Positions 10,199-22,388 of a DNA stretch of 64,000 bases are shown here, in pieces (the first letter of the stretch is position 1; every line of letters begins with the position of its first letter). The stretch covers positions 13,297,626 through 13,361,625 of the forward strand of contig NC_037255.1 in NCBI RefSeq assembly GCF_000002425.4, written 5' to 3'. The notes beneath the pieces are model-generated. The model was given only the letters and a program-made list of their open reading frames with translations, was not told the origin of the DNA and did not search any database. Source of the stretch: Physcomitrium patens. Lineage: Eukaryota > Streptophyta > Bryopsida > Funariales > Funariaceae. Made by a program: the position numbers and the translations under genes.

Positions 10199-13148
10199 TT
10201 ACTTCTTCTTCTAGGGACGAGTTTTATAAGGAGAAGTCATCATCTTTCATGAATCTTTATAATTCTCTATCTTGGTTTTGATGGATGTTGTCGATGAAAG
10301 GCCTCAATCTTCTTTGTTACATTTGTAAGATTCTCTATTGGCTCCCATGAGTGTTTGCTAATATCATATCTATGGTAATGAACAAGATATTCTAACCTAT
10401 TTCAGTGTTGCTTTGAATCTAAGACTTCTTCTATCTCAAACTCTTGATTATTATCCACTCCTATACGAAGAGGTGGTATTTGTCTTCTTCTCGATATATT
10501 TAGTGTCTTGTATGGCTCAAGAAGGGATACGTGAAATATAGGCTAGATCTTCATAGACTCCAATAGATATAATCGATAAGCAATATGATTGATTTGTTGA
10601 TAAATAAAAAAAGTCTCAGCCTACAATAGTCTAATTTATCACAAGGATGAGTAGTATTGATATTACGATAAAGTAATAATATCTTATCACCTATGTTGAA
10701 TTATAGTTGCTCTTTGCGATAAGCATATGTATTGGTCTTTTGTTGTTTGTAAGCTTCTTTTAATTGTGTCTTCATTGTTGCATATAGCTTTGATAAATGA
10801 TTTGCTAAATCTTTTGGTGTAGGATTATCAACTTTTGAAAAGTCAAAAGTATCAAGTTATAGATGATAATCATAATTGGCAAAGAAAAGTATTTGCTAAG
10901 TAGAAAAATGTACCAAATTATTGTATTCAAACTCTACCAATGGCAAAAGAATTGTCCAATCATCTTGATGATAGTTGATGGTACACATCAAATACTACTC
11001 CAGAACTTGATTCACTCATTCCGTTTGTCCATTAGTTTCAAGATGAAAAGTCGAAGAGAGCTTTATATCCATCTTTAAAATTTTAAATAGGATTTTCCAA
11101 AATCTTGATAAAAATTGAGTCTCCCTATCTAATATAATATTTTTTGGCAATCCATGATATCAATAGATATTATCAATGAAAAGTTTAGATGTTTCTTTAT
11201 CTGAAATAGATTTTATATATGATATAAAATGTGTCATTTTGGTGAAGCAATCTATAATTACGAATATAGAGTCATATGAACTTGAACTTGAAAGATCTGT
11301 AATAAAATCCATAGAAATAGAAGATCATAGTTGTTTGGATATTGGCAGTGGTTGGAGAAGTCTTTAGGATCAATGACAAAGAATTTTTGATTTTGAATAA
11401 ATGTCACATGACTAGACAAAAACTTTTACCAATTTTCACATTTGCAACCATAAAAAATCTCTAGATATAAGTTCTAAAGTCTTGTTGTATCCAAAATGTC
11501 CTGCTACTAAAAAGACATGACTTGCTTGAAGAACACGTAAATGTGCCTCTCCTTTTAAAACATATAGGAGTACTTCAAAATAAAGAAGGTTCTTTTTAAA
11601 CTCAAACTTTGAAATATCATGAGATTTAGAAGAAAGATTCTTGATATCATGAATAAAAGGATCAAAAGACATACTTGATTGATTTTTTTTGATAAAAGTT
11701 GAATCAATAGTCAATGTTGATTTCATTGTTCAAAGATAAAAATATTCTTATTTCAAGAGGATTATTTTTTGTTATTTAAAAGATATATTTCTTTCTTTTG
11801 ATAAAAGATAAGAGCATCTTGGAAGAACATCTAATAAAACTTATTATTTTTTAAGTCGATATATAATCTTGAAATCAAATCTTGATAATGACATGCTCCA
11901 ACGGGCTTGGTGATGATTCAAAATACGTGTCAACATGAAATACTTGAGGTTCTTGTGTTTTGTATAAACTATAACTAGACTTGAAGCGTCTTCTAGATAA
12001 TGATGTCAATCTTGAAATGAATCCATAAAGATAAAAAGTTCTTTATCGTAGATCTCATAGTTAATCTCAGCTACTGAAAATTTCTTGGAATAGAAAGCTA
12101 CTAAATGGAGTTTGTCATTTGTTTCTATTTATAGTAATATTACATCCATGATAAATTTTAATGCATTAAACTTTGTCTTTATGGAAATGCATAAAGATTT
12201 TAATCTATTTCCATAAAGAATGTCTTAGAAAAGTCAATGTAATACAAAGTTGGTGCAAAAATAAATTCCTTCTTCGAAACAACAAACAATGCTTTGGCTT
12301 CTTTATTCCACTGAAGTTTGTCTTTACAAGTCAAACGTATAAGTGGAGCTACAACTTGAGAAAAAATTCTTAATAAAGATTTGGTAATAATTGACAAAGT
12401 CCAAAAAGCATTGCATATCTCTCACTATTCTTGGGATCTTCTAATTTATGATAATTTGGACTTTCTTTATATCTATCATAAGGCCTTCATTCAAAATGAT
12501 GTATCTCAAAAAAATAACTTAAATAATATAGAATATACTCTTTTTCATCTTTGTATATAATCCTACATTTTTTAGTTTTTGTAACACATGATGAACATGG
12601 ACTTCATGTTCTTCTGTGTTTTTAGAATAGATTAAAATGTTGTCTAAATAATAGCTGAAAAAATCATCAAGAAATTCACAAAATACATCATTCATTAGGT
12701 GTTGAAAAGCAGTTGGTGTATTTGTGAATCCAAAAGGCATGACATTATATTCAAAATGTCTATATCTAGTTCAAAAAGCCATCTTTTATTCATCTCATTC
12801 TTTGATTTTGACGAGGTTATATGTTCCTCATAGATCTATTTTTATATAGATCATTGCTTAATTTAATTGATTAAGAAGTCCTAAAATCAAAGGTAGAAGA
12901 TACCTATTCTTGATGGTGATCTTGTTAAGTCTTCAATAATCCTCACAAATCCGCAGAGACCCATCTTTTTTCTTTACAAATAAGATAGGAGCACTAGTTC
13001 GAGATTTAGAATGATGTATTAAGTTCTTAGCCAAATTCTCATCAATGTATTCTTTGAGTGCAACCAACTCATTTTGTGATAGGCTATAGATTGGTTCAAA
13101 TGGTGATTGACTTCTTTCTTGAAGATCGATGGTATAATCATAAGGACG
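10199..13148 (-). pseudogene. Element B, pol-side half (RT, RNase H, integrase, chromodomain remnants)
   Basis: Read on the minus strand from 13160 downwards, the order is reverse transcriptase (including [16 protein letters not shown] and YYLDNILIYSKN), RNase H, then integrase remnants, then the chromodomain region near 10300-10560. The same order and wording recur in element A between 25.8 and 22.9 kb. This is a broken fossil with numerous interruptions. Confidence 0.8.
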
Positions 13149-13709
13149 TGTCAAGGACAAGAACTCGATGAAAAAGTAATTCAGACAAGTGAACCCTCAC
13201 TCAAAGAAAGGTAACAAAATTTAAATAAATAAGTATGTATATTGAAAGAGAAACTGGAATGGCTATTGCCAAAAGACAAGAAAACTAGAGACCCTTGAAA
13301 CTAGACTGGAAGCAAGAAAAGAGTTGATAAGAGTGAAGAAGCCTTCACTCTTGTCTCTATATATACTATCTAACTAGGGGCTATGTGGTGACGTTCTATA
13401 GGACCTCCAATATGTGTTGACTTTGTAGGACACATGCCTTAACTTACAAGGTAAGTTTTTCTACGTGTGGGCCACAAAGTTAGCTTGATCTTCAAGCTAA
13501 CAACATGTGTGGCACATGGCCAACTTGTTGACTACATTTCTAATCCAAAAAGTCAATTAAAGACACCTATGAAGTCAAAGCAGCATCTAAGAAGTTTCTA
13601 AGAAGCTTCCATATTAAATATTATAGAATTAACTTATTTTTATCTACTTTTACTTACTTCTACCTATTTCTATATGTAATTATTAGCTTACATGATTATG
13701 GCCGTGACA
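13149..13709 (-). repeat. 3' LTR of element A
   Basis: The 561-bp repeat starts TGTCAAGGAC and ends GCCGTGACA in plus-strand reading. It matches 28881-29441 closely. A C-rich run right after it (about 13713-13722) is the complement of a polypurine tract, which fixes this copy as the 3' LTR of a minus-strand element. Confidence 0.9.
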
Positions 13710-13747
13710 TTACCCCCCCTTCTAGGGACGAGTTCCACGAGGAGCGG

Positions 13748-15077
13748 TGTCATGTTGTAACACGAGTATACAGTGAAAATAAAAAGAAAGGGGAATTTTA
13801 TTAATATTCACTTACCTCGAATATTGGGAGCATCGACCAACTCCAGTACAAATACTGAGTGGTCAAGTTCAGTCACTCCGGTACAGTCAGCCGGGGCATA
13901 CTGAAATGCTCCGTTCGATTCTAATAACGGAAGTCAGCAGAAAGAGAAGGACCAATTCACACGACGGGTTCGAAGAGCCAATTGGATCCAATTTCGAGAA
14001 TCCAATCCGGGTCTTCTTATCCAATATGAGACCTGAATTGGCCGGTCAACCCAATGCAGTCTAATTACGGGAAATCCAGGTCTTACTACGAGTCTTAGCC
14101 AATCTGACGTGAGGACCAATTTGACCCAATTACGGGAACATCCAGGTTACTACGGGCATCTTTCCCAATATGGGACCTGAATTGGTCGGGCGACTCAATG
14201 TGGTCCCGATTACGGGGTTTGATTTTGTTTCGAGCTGTCGTGTTCTCTGTGCCATTTCAGAGAACGTTATTTTCGGTAAATGGATTTCTTAAAGATAAAA
14301 ACGGAGGAGAAAGCTCTGACGGCGAGAGCCAATTTTGGATCCAAGCTTGAGGTAGGAGCCAATTCCGGATCTAAGACGGAAGATTGAAGAAATTCAGAGG
14401 ATAAGGTTAGGGGGGATATAGTTTTGAAAGGGGGGTTTCTTTTTCTCTGGGGAATCGGGGGGAGCTAATTTTCAAGCTTTTGCAAGGTTACTAGTTTGGT
14501 TTTCATTGGAGGTTTTTGAAGATCAAAGGGATTAGAGAGAGGAGCTTCATGCTTCGGGTCGGGGAAGGAAAGACAGAGAATTTGGATTTTTCTTCTTCGT
14601 AGAGTTTTGGGAAGGCTGAGGCAATCGCTGCTGAAGTCAGTATTGCAATGGTGAATCGAGATTTTTAATGAAGTGGGTTTGAATACTCTTGACTGTTTTG
14701 TGAAATCGAGTTACGTCTGTGATTGAAGGATTAAAAGGGCGTCTATAGGATTGAGTATGTGGAGTGAATGAAATTTATTGGGTTAATCTAACAAGATAGT
14801 CAGTGGATACAAGATCGTAAGTACAAAGCGGTATTAAAGATTAACAGTTTGGGTTGTTCGGGGTTCTCTGTAACGTCTAGAGACCTACCGACTGGGGCAA
14901 AAAGGACTTTGACAAGCAGTCGAAGAGCATCCGTATAGATTTACGGTACATTGTTGCAGTCGTTTATATTCCAGCAGTCAAAACTGATAGACTGCTTGAC
15001 TATCGACGAATCTCCATACTACCTTCTACAGCCAGATGCCAAGCGCGTTCTCGAGCAGGAAAGCACATAATACGACA
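13748..15077 (+). repeat. 5' LTR of N1
   Basis: It starts TGTCATGTTGTAACACG and ends ATACGACA, and it matches 21059-22388 at the same length. Just after it, TGGTGAACCC at about 15083-15092 may be the primer-binding site, although I cannot name the tRNA. Confidence 0.92.
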
Positions 15078-15129
15078 AAAAGTGGTGAACCCAAGGTGAA
15101 AGCTTGAGGTAGAAGGTATTGGATTTCGG

Positions 15130-16574
15130 TTGATTTTATCTTTATTTTTATGGAAAACGAAAATAAAAATTTTGAAGGATTTTTGGAAGGAGTTTCTGGT
15201 GGGAAGTCTTCTTAAGGACAAGGTATGCACATGGATCCGTCTATTGCTAGTTTGTTTCAAGCCTTCTCATTGTCAATGCAGCAACAGCAAAGCAATGATT
15301 GAAAGGAAGTTTTGGCAACCAAAGCATTACAAACAGTGGTCAATAAAATTGATCAATTTGATGGGAGGAATATTTCAAGGTATTTAAGATGTTATGTTCG
15401 TGAAATGGAATTAAATCGGGTTTCTGAGAAGAAAATGGTTGCACTATTTGGACTTGCCACGATACCGGAGATAAGGGACCACATTACATCGATTACGGAT
15501 CGTTATGGGAATTCATGGGAGGTTTTTTTACATGCATTGAAAGACGAATATTTCTTGGAAGATGCTGATCGCGTTACTAAGAAGCTGTTTCTGGGATGGA
15601 TTGAATGGCCCAATAAGAATTTGTAAGCAACAGAGCTACTAAGGGAATTTGAGAGGCAGTACTCTCAATTATCGAAGGTAGAAAAATTGACATTGGAGCC
15701 GAACAAAGTTGATCTATTTCTTCAAGCTGCTGATGGAGAATTGCAAGAGAAATTAGAACCCCTTCTTGAAGACAAAGAAGAAGATGAAGGATTGACAACG
15801 AAGTGGAAGAACGTTGAAGATGCGGTGGGTTTGCTTACAAAAAAAGAAAAGAGGAAGGATAGGAGCAATATTCCAAAAACAGTACAAGCACCCAAAGCTC
15901 CAGTACGTACAACACCACCAACAATGCCTACAGTTCAACCTTCGACATCCTTGTTAAAGAAAGCAGATATGGGTATGGAAGAAATTATATGAGGAATGCG
16001 AGATCTTCAAATCAAATTGGCAAGACTTGAAGAGAATACTTCTATAAACAATTCGAAGAATGTTTCAAAACAAGGATATGTACAAAGATGCATTTAGTGT
16101 GATGACGCTTCACACACTAGAAAAGATTGCAATGAATTTAATAATATGATACGGCAGGGAATTATTTGCTGGAAAGATGGGAAGATAGCATTGAAAAATA
16201 GAGAGGATCTTCTTCAAACCAATTTTGGCAAGGGAGGAATGAGAGCATTGGTTCAAGATTACTTAAAGGAGCATGAAACAGTAGCACGAGAAAGTGCAAG
16301 TTATGGTGCTAGAGTAGATGATGAAATTGGTGGAAGTACGGAAACTAGTGAGTTTTGGGCTTGTGCCGTTTCTACAATGCAAGAAGGGAAATTACCTCGA
16401 AAAGCATTATTGAGAACTGCAGCTACAATACGAGGTAGAACAGGTTGGGAGGATCCTGTTGAGTCTCTTTCAGTTCATGCATATATTGCTAAGAGCCAAC
16501 ATGAAGCTTTGATGGAAGAAAAGAGACGAGGAAATTTTGATGATACTAGAGAAGGAAATTCTTTTAAGAGGTAA
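15130..16574 (+). pseudogene. N1 gag region
   Basis: Several plus-strand frames carry a charged, Lys/Glu-rich protein typical of gag in position. The piece at 15312-15626 (FDGRNISRYLRCYVREME) resembles a retrotransposon capsid N-terminus. No complete reading frame spans the region, so it is a broken fossil. Confidence 0.65.
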
Positions 16575-16613
16575 ACTCGAGGAGACAAGGCTCGGGAGGC
16601 AGCTTCACAAGAA

Positions 16614-17414
16614 TTGCCTGTAAAGGATACCTCATCATCATTGGGAGAAAAAACAACAGAGACAAAAGATAAGAACAAATCAATTGCTTATAAGCTACTT
16701 TTTGACATTGAAGCGGCAACAAATTTGAAAGGGGTGTTGGAAGAACGTATATTAAACGCTAAGGTGGAATTCACATTGAAAGAAGTCTTGGGAATTGCAA
16801 AGAAGGAGTTTCATGATGTTATCATTGAAAGCATTAAGCGAAAGAGGCAATTAATGGGCGAAATTGGAATGAGTCATGCTATTGATGCAAGAATATGTAG
16901 AGATGAAGAAGAGGTTGATATTGGTTACAAGCAACCAACAAATGAAAAGAATGGGTATAATCAGCGAGTACGTTTCGAAGATTCTAGTGACAAGGAAATG
17001 GAAACTTTGAGCTATTATACTCGAAAGCATTGGGCAAGGGCAACTACTGAGGTATTGGTGAAGGTAGGAGATATAGAAGAACCAATAGTTGCTTTGGTGG
17101 ACCATGGTTCTGAAATAAATCTCATGTCTAAAGATCTTTATAAGAAGCAAAAATGGCCAATTGATATGAAACATGGATGGGCAATACGAGCAGCTAATAA
17201 CACACGAGGCGAATTATATGGAGCTTGTCCAGATGTCAAAATTCGGATTGGGGATGTTGCGACGGAGCAACATTTCTTCGTTCAAGATACAACGTCTTAT
17301 CCGTTGATTTTAGGACAACCTTATATCACGGCAACACGGATGGAAACAAAAGTACTTGACGATGGTTCTGCTTATGCAAGGGTACGGAGCGAAGATGGGA
17401 GGAAAGCTGTATAA
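16614..17414 (+). pseudogene. N1 protease region
   Basis: The frame contains a retropepsin-like segment near residue 160 (VALVDHGSEINLMSKDLYKK), and further on PLILGQPYITATRME, the usual second retropepsin landmark (hydrophobic-LG-hydrophobic). It sits between gag and RT, as expected for Ty3/gypsy. Confidence 0.75.
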
Positions 17415-17599
17415 TTTCTAACAGTACCTCCTAACCATGAACGGAATCGAGATAGGTTGAGGGAGAAACCATTGCCAAAGATTGTTGAAGGATTTAAGGA
17501 TTTTGGGGAGGTACCACTGTAAAGCGAGATTATGGAGGTACAAAAGAGGAAGTACTCTCGCAAGATGAAGGTGCCTTTGATGCGAGTTTTATTGGTATA

Positions 17600-18760
17600 T
17601 TGGAGAATGGAAATATTATGTATAAGAAAGTTGATGATTTTAAAAGAAAAGAAAGAAAAAGATTATATAATATTGAAGGACAATTACGCAAGATAAGTGC
17701 ATTGCAAGAGGATGAGAGGATTTTGGGTGTTTATGAAGAAAATGGACTGGAAGATTCATTGGAATTGATTACATCTATTAGGTTAGGGGATAATGATAAG
17801 ATTGTTGAGATTCATTCGAGAGAGGTTTATACCATGTTGGAATCTTTTCAAGCACCAGAAGTCACAGTAGAGACGAGATATAAAACGGCAGATAAGAAGG
17901 TAAAGCCTATTGCCGGACCATTACCAGAGGATTCTAAAGAACAAATGGGAGAAGCATCAAAAGAAGCAAGTTTAAGAGATCCAATGAGTATTGGACATCA
18001 GTTTATTGAAGAGACTTTTGAAGAATTGAAGATTGGTTCTGATGGTTCTTTATTACCGGAGGAAATTACTTGCTTCAAAAAGATGTTGGCTAAACAAGGT
18101 AGATCGTTTGCCTTCGAATCTCATGAAATTGGGTGTGTGGATCCAAATATTATAACACCTATGGTTATCTTCACTGTACCGCATGTACCTTGGAATCTAA
18201 GACCGATTCCAGTACCGAGGGCACATTTACCTAAATTGGTGGAACTATTGAAAGAAAAGATAAAGATGAAAATATTGGAACCTTCATTTGCGTCGTATTC
18301 TAGTCGATGGTTCACGGTACCTAAGAAGAATGGGTCACTACGGTTTATTCAAGATATGCAATCGGTGAATGCAGTAACTGTCAGGAATGCAGGAATTGGA
18401 CCTATTGTGGATGAATTTACTGAGGCGTTTGCTGGAAGGGCGATCTATTCAATGGATGATTTGTATTCAGGTTATGATCAATTTCAACTTGCCGAAGGAA
18501 GTAGAGATATGACAACGATGAGAACACCGCTTGGATTGGTTAGAATGTGCACTCTTCCTCAAGGCGCGACCAACTCAGTTGCGCATATGATGAATGGGAT
18601 GAATAAGGTATTGAGAGATTTTATTCCGGAAAAGACTATGCCTTTTCTGGATGATGTTCCTATAAAAGGGTGCAGAGAAGGAGACAAGGATGAAACTTTA
18701 GATACGAGGGGTATCGCAGATATGTTGTTGATCATATACAAGTTTGTGAAAAGATTTTAA
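17600..18760 (+). pseudogene. N1 reverse transcriptase region
   Basis: Recognisable RT blocks appear in order: WFTVPKKNGSLRFIQDMQ, IYSMDDLYSGYDQFQLAE, TTMRTPLGLVRMCTLPQGA and TMPFLDDVPIKG. The wording (FLDD-PIKG, LPQGATNSVAHM) differs from the chromodomain family in this window and resembles, from memory, a Ty3/gypsy lineage common in fungi. Confidence 0.85.
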
Positions 18761-18795
18761 CTCGGCTTGGAGAAGTTCATCTTACATTATCGGGT

Positions 18796-19800
18796 ATGAA
18801 GTCCGTATTTGGAGTACGAGAGGTTGTAATTGTTGGACATTTATGTGGATCTTACAGAAGAAAACCAGATCCGACTAAAATTGATGCAATTGGAAGGATG
18901 AAAGAGGATTGTGATTCTTTAACAGAGGTTCACAGGTTTTTGGGTGCATGTGTATTTTATCGAATCTGGATCCCTCATTTTGCTCACATAGCAGATTCAT
19001 TATATGAACTGTTACGCAAGGGTTACCAATTTAAATGGGAAGAAAGTCATATTCAGGCAATGCAAAGATTGAAGAAATTATTGATGTCACCTCCAATATT
19101 GAGGAAGGTTGATTATAAGTGCAATAGACCAGTGATTCTTACTGTAGACGCTAGTCCATTTGCCGTTGGATGGGCTGTGGATCAAGATGATTCAAATGGG
19201 AGTAGATTTGCATTTCGATTTGGGGCTAAAGTTTTAAGTATTCGTCAGCGTGCATATTTGCAAGTCAAAAGAGAACTTTGGGGAGTCGTTTCGGCTATGA
19301 AAGCTAAAAAGGACTATTTGATTGGGGCAGTAGTAGTAATTGAAACAGATTGCTTGCCATTGCTTGGAATGATTATTAACTGTTCAACGCCAGATATTGC
19401 AATGTTGAGATGGATTGCTTATATTAAGTCACTAAATCCAGAATTTAAGCATATCACTAGGAAGGACAATTTAGTAGCAGACATGCTATCTCGAGCAAGA
19501 TATGAGAGGGAGGACGAAATGGTTGAAGACATTGATGATGTCGGATTGAAATTCTATTCAATATCAAATCTCAACGGAGAAGACAAGCTATTTCTTGAAG
19601 AATCTTATGAAGGAGAATTATTGGATATTGGTCATTATTTGAATACCTTGACTAAGCAGGGGAATCGGCCTACAAAAAAATTCAAACAAATAAGAAAAAA
19701 AGCATATGGATTTTTACTTCGAGATGGATTCTTATGGAAGAGACCGAAGAAAGGAATTGAGATGCCACAACGAGTGATAGGCAAAAGAAAGAAAAACTAA
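18796..19800 (+). pseudogene. N1 connection and RNase H region
   Basis: The start continues the RT thumb (VHRFLGACVFYRIWIPHFAH). An RNase H domain follows, with VILTVDASPFAVGWAVDQD and VVVIETDCLPLLGMI. ITRKDNLVADMLSRA marks the end of the domain. Confidence 0.85.
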
Positions 19801-20996
19801 AATTATTAAAGGAGTTTCATGATAGTTTATGGGCAGGGCATAGAGGAATCTGGGCTACTTTTGCTAAACTCAAGGAACGATATTGGTAGAAAAATATGTA
19901 TCGAGATGTGCTCTCATTTGTAGAGTCATGTGAAATCTGTCAATCGTATTCTAATATCCGACATCGAGATGGTCTTCATCCTATGTATCCTCTGGCTATT
20001 CATTTTAAATGGGTTGTTGATTTGGTTATTATGCCGGTTGGGTTATGGTAGATGAGATATTTGGTTTTAGCTCGTGAAGATTTATCAAATCAAGTAGAAA
20101 GAAGAGCATTGAGGACAAAATCTACAGAGGGAATTTGTAGGTTTTTGCTTGAAGATGTCATTTGCCGTTACGGGTGCGTAGGAAAAATCACTGCAGATTG
20201 TGGAGAATTAAATGCACAAGAAGCTCGTAAGTTCTTTGAAAGATGTGGAGTTAAACTATCACTGACTACTGCTTATAATCCAGAAGGGAATGCAAAAAGC
20301 GAACGCGGTCACCCATCGATTGTGAAAGCATTAGTTAAAGCTTGTAATGGGAAAGTTAAAGAGTGGCCACGGCTTTTGTCATTTGCATTATGGGCTGATC
20401 GAACAACACATAGCTCGGTGACAGGATATATGCCAGTAGAACTTATGACAGGTCAAAAACCAATTATGCCGATTGAAGAAAAGGTACTTACTTGGAGTAT
20501 GCTACGATGGGAAGATGGATTGACAAGAGAAGAACTTTTGGTTATTAGGATTCGACAATTGGAGCAAAGAACAGAAGATGTCCAGATAGCATTGGGAAGG
20601 TTAAAAAGAGCAAGGTTACAAAACAAGGCGCGATTCGATAAGCAACATCGATTGAGACCAAAAGCAATCGAGGAAGGTGACTGGGTACTTGTTTATGACA
20701 ATAGTCTGGATAATCAACATAGTACTTTGCGGAAATTCTCAAAACGTTGGTTTGGACCATATGTGGTAATAACTGTTCATGGTAATGCGACTTACTCATT
20801 ACGGGACTTAGATGGTACAAAATTGAAAATACCAATTGTAGGGAAGCGAGTAAAAATATTTAAACGAAGACACGCAGAGATGAATATGGAAGACCTTAAT
20901 GAAGGTATAGAGATTCCGCAGCAAGAAGATGAAAGTGATTTGGATAATGAAGGTGACGAAGACGAACTGGACAAATACGTAGATGATATATTCTGA
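19801..20996 (+). pseudogene. N1 integrase region
   Basis: Integrase core landmarks are visible (ITADCGELNAQEARKFFERC and TTAYNPEGNAKSERGH). A C-terminal part (FSKRWFGPYVVITVHGNATY) and an acidic tail follow. No chromodomain is apparent. A polypurine tract (AGAGGGGGTAGA, about 21047-21058) directly precedes the 3' LTR. The region is interrupted. Confidence 0.85.
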
Positions 20997-21058
20997 ATCA
21001 AACAGCAATTGGATAAATTGGTGCATACCGGAGGATGCACAGGTTCAGAGGGGGTAGA

Positions 21059-22388
21059 TGTCGTGTTGTAACACGAGTATACAGTGAAAATAAAAAGAAA
21101 GGGGAATTTTATTAATATTCAGTTACCTCGAATATTGGGAGCATCGACCAACTCCAGTACAAATACTGAGTGGTCAGGTTCAGTCACTCCGTTACAGTCA
21201 GCCGAGGCATACTGAAATGCTCCATTCGATTCTAATAACGGAAGTCAGCAGAAAGAGAAGGACCAATTCACACGACGGGTTCGAAGAGCCAATTGGATCC
21301 AATTTCGAGAATCCAATCCGGGTCCTCTTATCCAATATGAGACCTGAATTGGCCGGTCAACCCAATGCAGTCTAATTACGGGAAATCCAGGTCTTACTAC
21401 GAGTCTTAGCCAATCTGACGTGAGGACCAATTTGACCCAATTACGGGAACATCCAGGTTACTACGGGCATCTTTCCCAATATGGGACCTGAATTGGTCGG
21501 GCGACTCAATGTGGTCCCGATTACGGGGTTTGATTTTGTTTCGAGCTGTCGTGTTCTCTGTGCCATTTCAGGGAACGTTATTTTCGGTAAATGGATTTCT
21601 TAAAGATAAAAACGGAGGAGAAAGCTCTGACGGCGAGAGCCAATTTTGGATCCAAGCTTGAGGTGGGAGCCAATTCCGGATCTAAGACGGAAGATTGAAG
21701 AAATTCAGAGGATAAGGTTAGGGGGAATATAGTTTTGAAAGGGGGGTTTTTTTTTCTCTGAGGAATCGGGGGGAGCTAATTTTCAAGCTTTTGCAAGGTT
21801 ACTAGTTCGGTTTTCATTGGAGGTTTTTGAAGATCAAAGGGATTAGAGAGAGGAGCTTCATGCTTCGGGTCAGGGAAGGAAAGACAGAGAATTTGGATTT
21901 TTCTTCTTCGTAGAGTTTTGGGAAGGCTGAGGCAATCGCTGCTGAAGTCAGTATTGCAATGGTGAATCGAGATTTTTAATGAAGTGGGTTTGAATACTCT
22001 TGACTGTTTTGTGAAATCGAGTTACGTCTGTGATTGAAGGATTAAAAGGGCGTCTATAGGATTGAGTATGTGGAGTGAATGAAATTTATTGGGTTAATCT
22101 AACAAGATAGTCAGTGGATACAAGATCGTAAGTACAAAGTGGTATTGAAGATTAACAGTTTGGGTTGTTCGGGGTTCTCTGTAACGTCTAGAGACCTACC
22201 GGTTGGGGCAAAAAGGACTTCGACAAGCAGTCGAAGAGCATCCGTATAGATTTACGGTACATTGTTGCAGTCGTTTATATTCCAGCAGTCAAAACTGATA
22301 GACTGCTTGACTATCGACGAATCTCCATACTACCTTCTACAGCCAGACGCCAAGCGCGTTCTCGAGCAGGAAAGCACATAATACGACA
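21059..22388 (+). repeat. 3' LTR of N1
   Basis: It is a full 1330-bp copy of 13748-15077 with scattered substitutions. It starts TGTCGTGTTGTAACACG, ends ATACGACA, and is followed by GCGGT, the right target-site copy. Confidence 0.92.

Larger units (their letters stand above)
13748..22388 (+). mobile_element. N1: young Ty3/gypsy retrotransposon nested in element A
   Basis: Two LTRs of exactly 1330 bp bound an internal region of about 6 kb. The flanks share GCGG(T) on both sides, a 4-5 bp target duplication. Domain order gag, protease, reverse transcriptase, RNase H, integrase on the plus strand marks Ty3/gypsy. The internal region is near-complete in layout but interrupted at roughly half a dozen places, so it is a fossil, though recent. 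The LTRs differ at around 20 positions by eye (about 1.5-2%), so it is younger than A. It lies only about 38 bp from the 3' LTR of A. Its pol wording differs strongly from the chromodomain family around it. Confidence 0.9.
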
